Assembly: GCA_964498835.1 (NCBI GenBank)
Contig: CAZCIX010000066.1
Location: forward strand, 1 to 8,988
DNA: 8,988 nucleotides
From: JAGKXB01 sp964498835
Lineage (GTDB): Bacteria > Pseudomonadota > Gammaproteobacteria > Burkholderiales > Burkholderiaceae_D
Direction of reading: 5' to 3'
Shown here: positions 6,013-8,988 of the stretch, in pieces
How the letters are laid out: the number at the start of each line of letters is the position of its first letter
How positions within the stretch are numbered: position 1 is the first letter of the stretch
Notes under the pieces: model-generated
Told to the model about the DNA's origin: nothing
Database searches by the model: none
What the model saw: only the letters and a program-made list of their open reading frames with translations
Made by a program: the position numbers and the translations under genes

Positions 6013-6072
6013 AAAAGAGGTTCATCTCTTATGAAAAATGTATTCTGTATTTGGAGCATAAGTTGGAAGTAG
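6013..6072 (+). promoter_or_regulatory. Possible leader ORF with SD hairpin before the c-di-GMP sensor gene
   Basis: AAAAGAGG (6013-6020) is followed after 10 bases by ATG (6031), opening a 13-codon ORF (MKNVFCIWSISWK) that stops at TAG 6070-6072. It overlaps, in another frame, the proposed TTG start of the large gene at 6063. AAGAG (6015-6019) and CTCTT (6026-6030) can pair in a small hairpin that would mask this SD. The arrangement would allow translational coupling, but it is short and could be chance. Confidence 0.3.
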
Positions 6073-8987
6073 AGCATTTTTTAGGAAAAATTCCATTATG
6101 GCGGCGTGTATGTAGCGTCAAGGCGCAGCTTATTTTGGGATTTGTGTCCGTTCTTGTTCTGATGCTCGTAGTGAGTGTGGTGTTTGTTGTCAGTCAACAA
6201 TACTTGGTTTCAGAAGCCAGCAAGCCAGATACTGTAGAAGGCCAGGTGACGGAATTAGGTTTACGTGGTTTGCAAACTTTGCTGAAAGCACGACGTGTAG
6301 AACGAGAGTTTTTGCAAGAAATCACCGAGATTGGTTTAGCCAAAACCAAGACACGTTATCTCCCTTTGTTACATACACATTTGGCTGATTTAAGTAGTCA
6401 AGTTGAAAAAATACGCTCGTTATCGAGCGATGCGGGTGTGGTTGAAAAAGCCAATCAGATTCTGCAAAAAATTCAGGAATACGAAAAAAAGTTTGTGGCT
6501 TTAACCGATTTGTACCAGCATTTGGGTTACTTCGATATCGGTTGGCAGGATCGATTTCGTCTTAAAACACATGAAATCGAAGCCTTAATTACGGCGGAAG
6601 ATGGTAGTAACGATCCAGATTATCAAGATGGTAAAGATGCCAAAAACTCCAAGGATAGTGGTAATTCTGAATATCAGGCGATGATGTTTGAGTTGCAAGC
6701 TTTACGTCGGTATGAAAAAGACTATATTCGCTTGGGACATGATGCTTATCTCAGAAAATTTTTGGATAGCATGAAAACGTTGCGCGCTAATATAGGAAAA
6801 AGCCATTTGCCTATGTTAAAGAAACAACGTATTAGCACTTTGTTGACGGAATATTCCCAAGATTTTTTACGTTATACCCAAGTGGCTGATGCAGCCATCA
6901 TGGCCAAGGATGATTATGTGGCTGTTGCGCTGACTATTGAACCTTTGTTGGAAGAGTTGCATGTTCAAACTTCGGCACGATTAAATAAAGCACAACATGC
7001 ATTAGAAGTTGCCCAGTGGTCAATCTTGTTGACGGTGGTGGTGGCTTTGCTGTTGGCTATTTTTATTGCGGTGTTGATCTCATGGCGGATCACTAGTTCC
7101 ATCACACAAATCATTGCATTTGCCAAGCGTATTACTGCCGGTGATTTCAATGCCAGAGTGGCTGCGATAGGTGAATATGAAATTGATACGCTGGGCCATG
7201 AAATGAATCAAATGGCGCAATCGCTGATGAACTTTCAAGCTAATTTAGAAGGTAAAGCGATTCAGCTGGAATATCAAGCCAACCACGATATTTTGACTGG
7301 CTTGCCGAATCGTAGTTTGTTTGTTGATCGTTTGCATCAAGCACTGCTGTACGCACAACGTCATCAACGAGTTGTGGTGGTGGCGTTTCTGAATTTGAAT
7401 AAATTTAAGTCATTCAATGATAGTTTGGGACGAGAATTTGGTGACCAATTATTGTTGATAATGGCTGAGCGCTTGCGTTCATGCGTACGCAAGGCAGATA
7501 CAGTGGCGCGTTTGGGTGCTGATGAATTCGCGTTAATTTTGCATTATCGTGCTGGCGAAGAGATTAGTCACTACACCATGCGACAGGTTTTTTCTGGCAT
7601 GAATCAACCCATTTCCTTGAACGGGCGCGAATATACCATCACGAGCAGTATCGGTTTTGCTGTGTATCCTCAAAATGGGGAAGATGCCGACACCTTGCTG
7701 AAAAATGCAGATACGGCAATGTATCGGGCCAAAGAAAGTGGACGTGAGAATTTTCAGTTTTATACGGCGGCTTTACCTAGTCGTATCAACGAACGCGCTG
7801 CGTTGGAGTTAGGGTTGCAATCTGCTTTGGCGCAGAACGAATTTTCTTTGCATTATCAACCGCGTGTTGAATTGAAGAAGGGAAAAATATCCGGTCTGGA
7901 AGTTTTGTTGCGCTGGAATCAGGCAGAGTTGGGAGCCGTCGCACCCTTGCGTTTTATTCCTTTGGCGGAAGAGTTAGGCATCATGCATTTGATTGGTGAT
8001 TGGGTGATGCGTACCGCTTGTCTGCAACAAATTGAATGGAAAAAGACTGGTGTGGCAAATCTTCCAGTGGCGGTGAATGTTTCTGCTGTGCAGTTTTTGC
8101 AGCAAGGATTTTCTAATGCTGTCGCCAGAGTGTTACATGAAACCCAAATAGATCCGGCTTATTTTGAGCTGGAAATTACCGAATCGTTTTCTATGCAAGA
8201 CCCCGAAGCCACCATACGTGTTATGCATGAATTGAAGAGGTTGGGTATTCGCTTATCGATTGATAATTTTGGTACTGGTTATTCGAATTTGGGCTATTTG
8301 AAACGTTTCCCTGTCGATAAAATTAAGTTAGATCTGAGCTTTGTGCGCGATATTGTTTCTAACGATGAAGATTTGGCCGTTTCGGATGCGGTGATTTCCA
8401 TGGCGCATAGCCTGCATTTGAAAGTGATTGCCGAAGGAGTGGAAAGCGAAGGACAACTTGCCTTATTGGCCGATCACGGTTGCAATGAAATGCAGGGGTA
8501 CTATTTTAGTAGGCCATTACCCGCTAAGGAATGTACGCATTTATTAATGGAAGATCGTGCAGTGCCTGCTAACAAATTGGGCCGTCGCCATGCCATGCGC
8601 TCATTGTTGTTGGTGGATGATGAGCCACAGGTGTTGATTGCTCTGGAGCATATGTTGCAGTCCAAGGGCTACAACATACTGACCGCACATAATGCGATGG
8701 AAGCGTTTAATTTATTAGCCACCAATGAAATCGGCGTGGTGTTGTGTGATGATTCAATGCCAAATATGACTGGCATCGAGTTCTTCCGCAAAATCAAACG
8801 CATGCACCCAGCCGTGGTGCGTATTTTGTTGACGGATGAGGCCAATATCAATCCAGCGTTAAACGATGCTCTGAAGCGCGGGGCAGTGTATCAATCGCTG
8901 CGTAAACCGTGGGACGAACCGACATTGCTTGCTACCCTGGAAGAAGCGTTCAGAAGTTATGAATATCAATGGCAGATTGCAAATTAG
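6063..8987 (+). CDS. Membrane sensor with HAMP, degenerate GGDEF, EAL and C-terminal receiver domains
   Basis: Start TTG 6063 is chosen because GGAG (6053-6056) lies six bases upstream; TTG 6009 opens the same frame 18 codons earlier without an SD. The product is 974 residues and complete (TAG 8985-8987). Order: TM1 about 21-44, periplasmic helical domain 45-318, TM2 319-340, HAMP about 341-393, GGDEF about 402-567, EAL about 579-829, receiver about 846-967. The GGDEF signature is GADEF (485-489). The usual metal-binding DLD is NLN (Asn444, Asn446), so cyclase activity is doubtful; the I-site RKAD (476-479) is intact. The EAL domain reads EVL (Glu613) and keeps Asn672, Glu704, Asp734, Lys755, Glu791 and Gln811. 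Asn735 replaces the second Asp of DDFGTG. The receiver has Asp852/Asp853, phospho-acceptor Asp896, Thr924 and Lys948. It probably senses a periplasmic signal and binds or hydrolyses c-di-GMP, with phosphorylation input from an unlinked kinase. Confidence 0.93.
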   Translation: MEVEHFLGKIPLWRRVCSVKAQLILGFVSVLVLMLVVSVVFVVSQQYLVSEASKPDTVEGQVTELGLRGLQTLLKARRVEREFLQEITEIGLAKTKTRYLPLLHTHLADLSSQVEKIRSLSSDAGVVEKANQILQKIQEYEKKFVALTDLYQHLGYFDIGWQDRFRLKTHEIEALITAEDGSNDPDYQDGKDAKNSKDSGNSEYQAMMFELQALRRYEKDYIRLGHDAYLRKFLDSMKTLRANIGKSHLPMLKKQRISTLLTEYSQDFLRYTQVADAAIMAKDDYVAVALTIEPLLEELHVQTSARLNKAQHALEVAQWSILLTVVVALLLAIFIAVLISWRITSSITQIIAFAKRITAGDFNARVAAIGEYEIDTLGHEMNQMAQSLMNFQANLEGKAIQLEYQANHDILTGLPNRSLFVDRLHQALLYAQRHQRVVVVAFLNLNKFKSFNDSLGREFGDQLLLIMAERLRSCVRKADTVARLGADEFALILHYRAGEEISHYTMRQVFSGMNQPISLNGREYTITSSIGFAVYPQNGEDADTLLKNADTAMYRAKESGRENFQFYTAALPSRINERAALELGLQSALAQNEFSLHYQPRVELKKGKISGLEVLLRWNQAELGAVAPLRFIPLAEELGIMHLIGDWVMRTACLQQIEWKKTGVANLPVAVNVSAVQFLQQGFSNAVARVLHETQIDPAYFELEITESFSMQDPEATIRVMHELKRLGIRLSIDNFGTGYSNLGYLKRFPVDKIKLDLSFVRDIVSNDEDLAVSDAVISMAHSLHLKVIAEGVESEGQLALLADHGCNEMQGYYFSRPLPAKECTHLLMEDRAVPANKLGRRHAMRSLLLVDDEPQVLIALEHMLQSKGYNILTAHNAMEAFNLLATNEIGVVLCDDSMPNMTGIEFFRKIKRMHPAVVRILLTDEANINPALNDALKRGAVYQSLRKPWDEPTLLATLEEAFRSYEYQWQIAN
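6600..6671 (+). repeat. 9-bp-period imperfect repeat, eight [D/N]-x-x units in the sensor gene
   Basis: Eight consecutive 9-base units, each beginning with RAY (GAT, AAC or AAT), encode DGS-NDP-DYQ-DGK-DAK-NSK-DSG-NSE (residues 180-203 of the 974-residue product). The tract lies in the middle of the helical periplasmic domain, where it would form a flexible acidic loop between helices. The units are diverged at the DNA level but keep the phase strictly. Confidence 0.75.
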
Positions 8988-8988
8988 A

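Overview
The window is a low-to-mid GC bacterial chromosome segment. Its gene families (COG4185/zeta-like kinase with a small partner, AbiEii-like nucleotidyltransferase, DUF2339 membrane protein, YjdM/PhnA, large GGDEF-EAL protein), its CCA-encoding tRNA-Ser and its REP-like palindrome suggest a Pseudomonadota member, most likely beta- or gammaproteobacterial. No marker gene fixes the genus, so this is an inference.

Layout. The left edge holds the 3' end of a tRNA-Ser (1-37) and a strong intrinsic terminator (46-93). Next come a two-gene toxin-antitoxin-like module (196-890), an 83-bp near-perfect palindrome (954-1036), and an unrecognised membrane/coiled-coil/winged-helix-like protein (1099-1845). 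On the minus strand follows a second overlapping two-gene module: a small partner protein (2636-2890) and an AbiEii-like nucleotidyltransferase (1969-2643). Divergent from it is a multi-pass DUF2339 protein (2954-4624). The stretch 4625-5479 is a scar-like zone. It has a hairpin, a decayed minus-strand Fic-family gene that has lost its active-site segment, and a cluster of TTTGGCG/CCGCCAAA repeats resembling a site-specific recombination site. It ends with the terminator of the minus-strand yjdM gene (5480-5836). The right third is one large, complete c-di-GMP-related sensor (6063-8987): TM - periplasmic domain - TM - HAMP - degenerate GGDEF - EAL - C-terminal receiver.

How it fits together. 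The left half looks like an accessory island beside a tRNA, with two toxin-like modules and one orphan protein of a type that could serve defence or stress. No integrase or second tRNA end is visible, so a mobile origin is not proven. The right half is more conventional core or signalling content.

The most unusual pattern is not a gene. At least four tracts of imperfect 9-bp-period repeats, (RAY NNN NNN)n, lie inside three different genes. In three of them the repeat is read as [D/N]-x-x triplets; in the fourth the same pattern is on the antisense strand and the gene reads S-V-E. All lie in apparent linkers, loops or N-terminal extensions.
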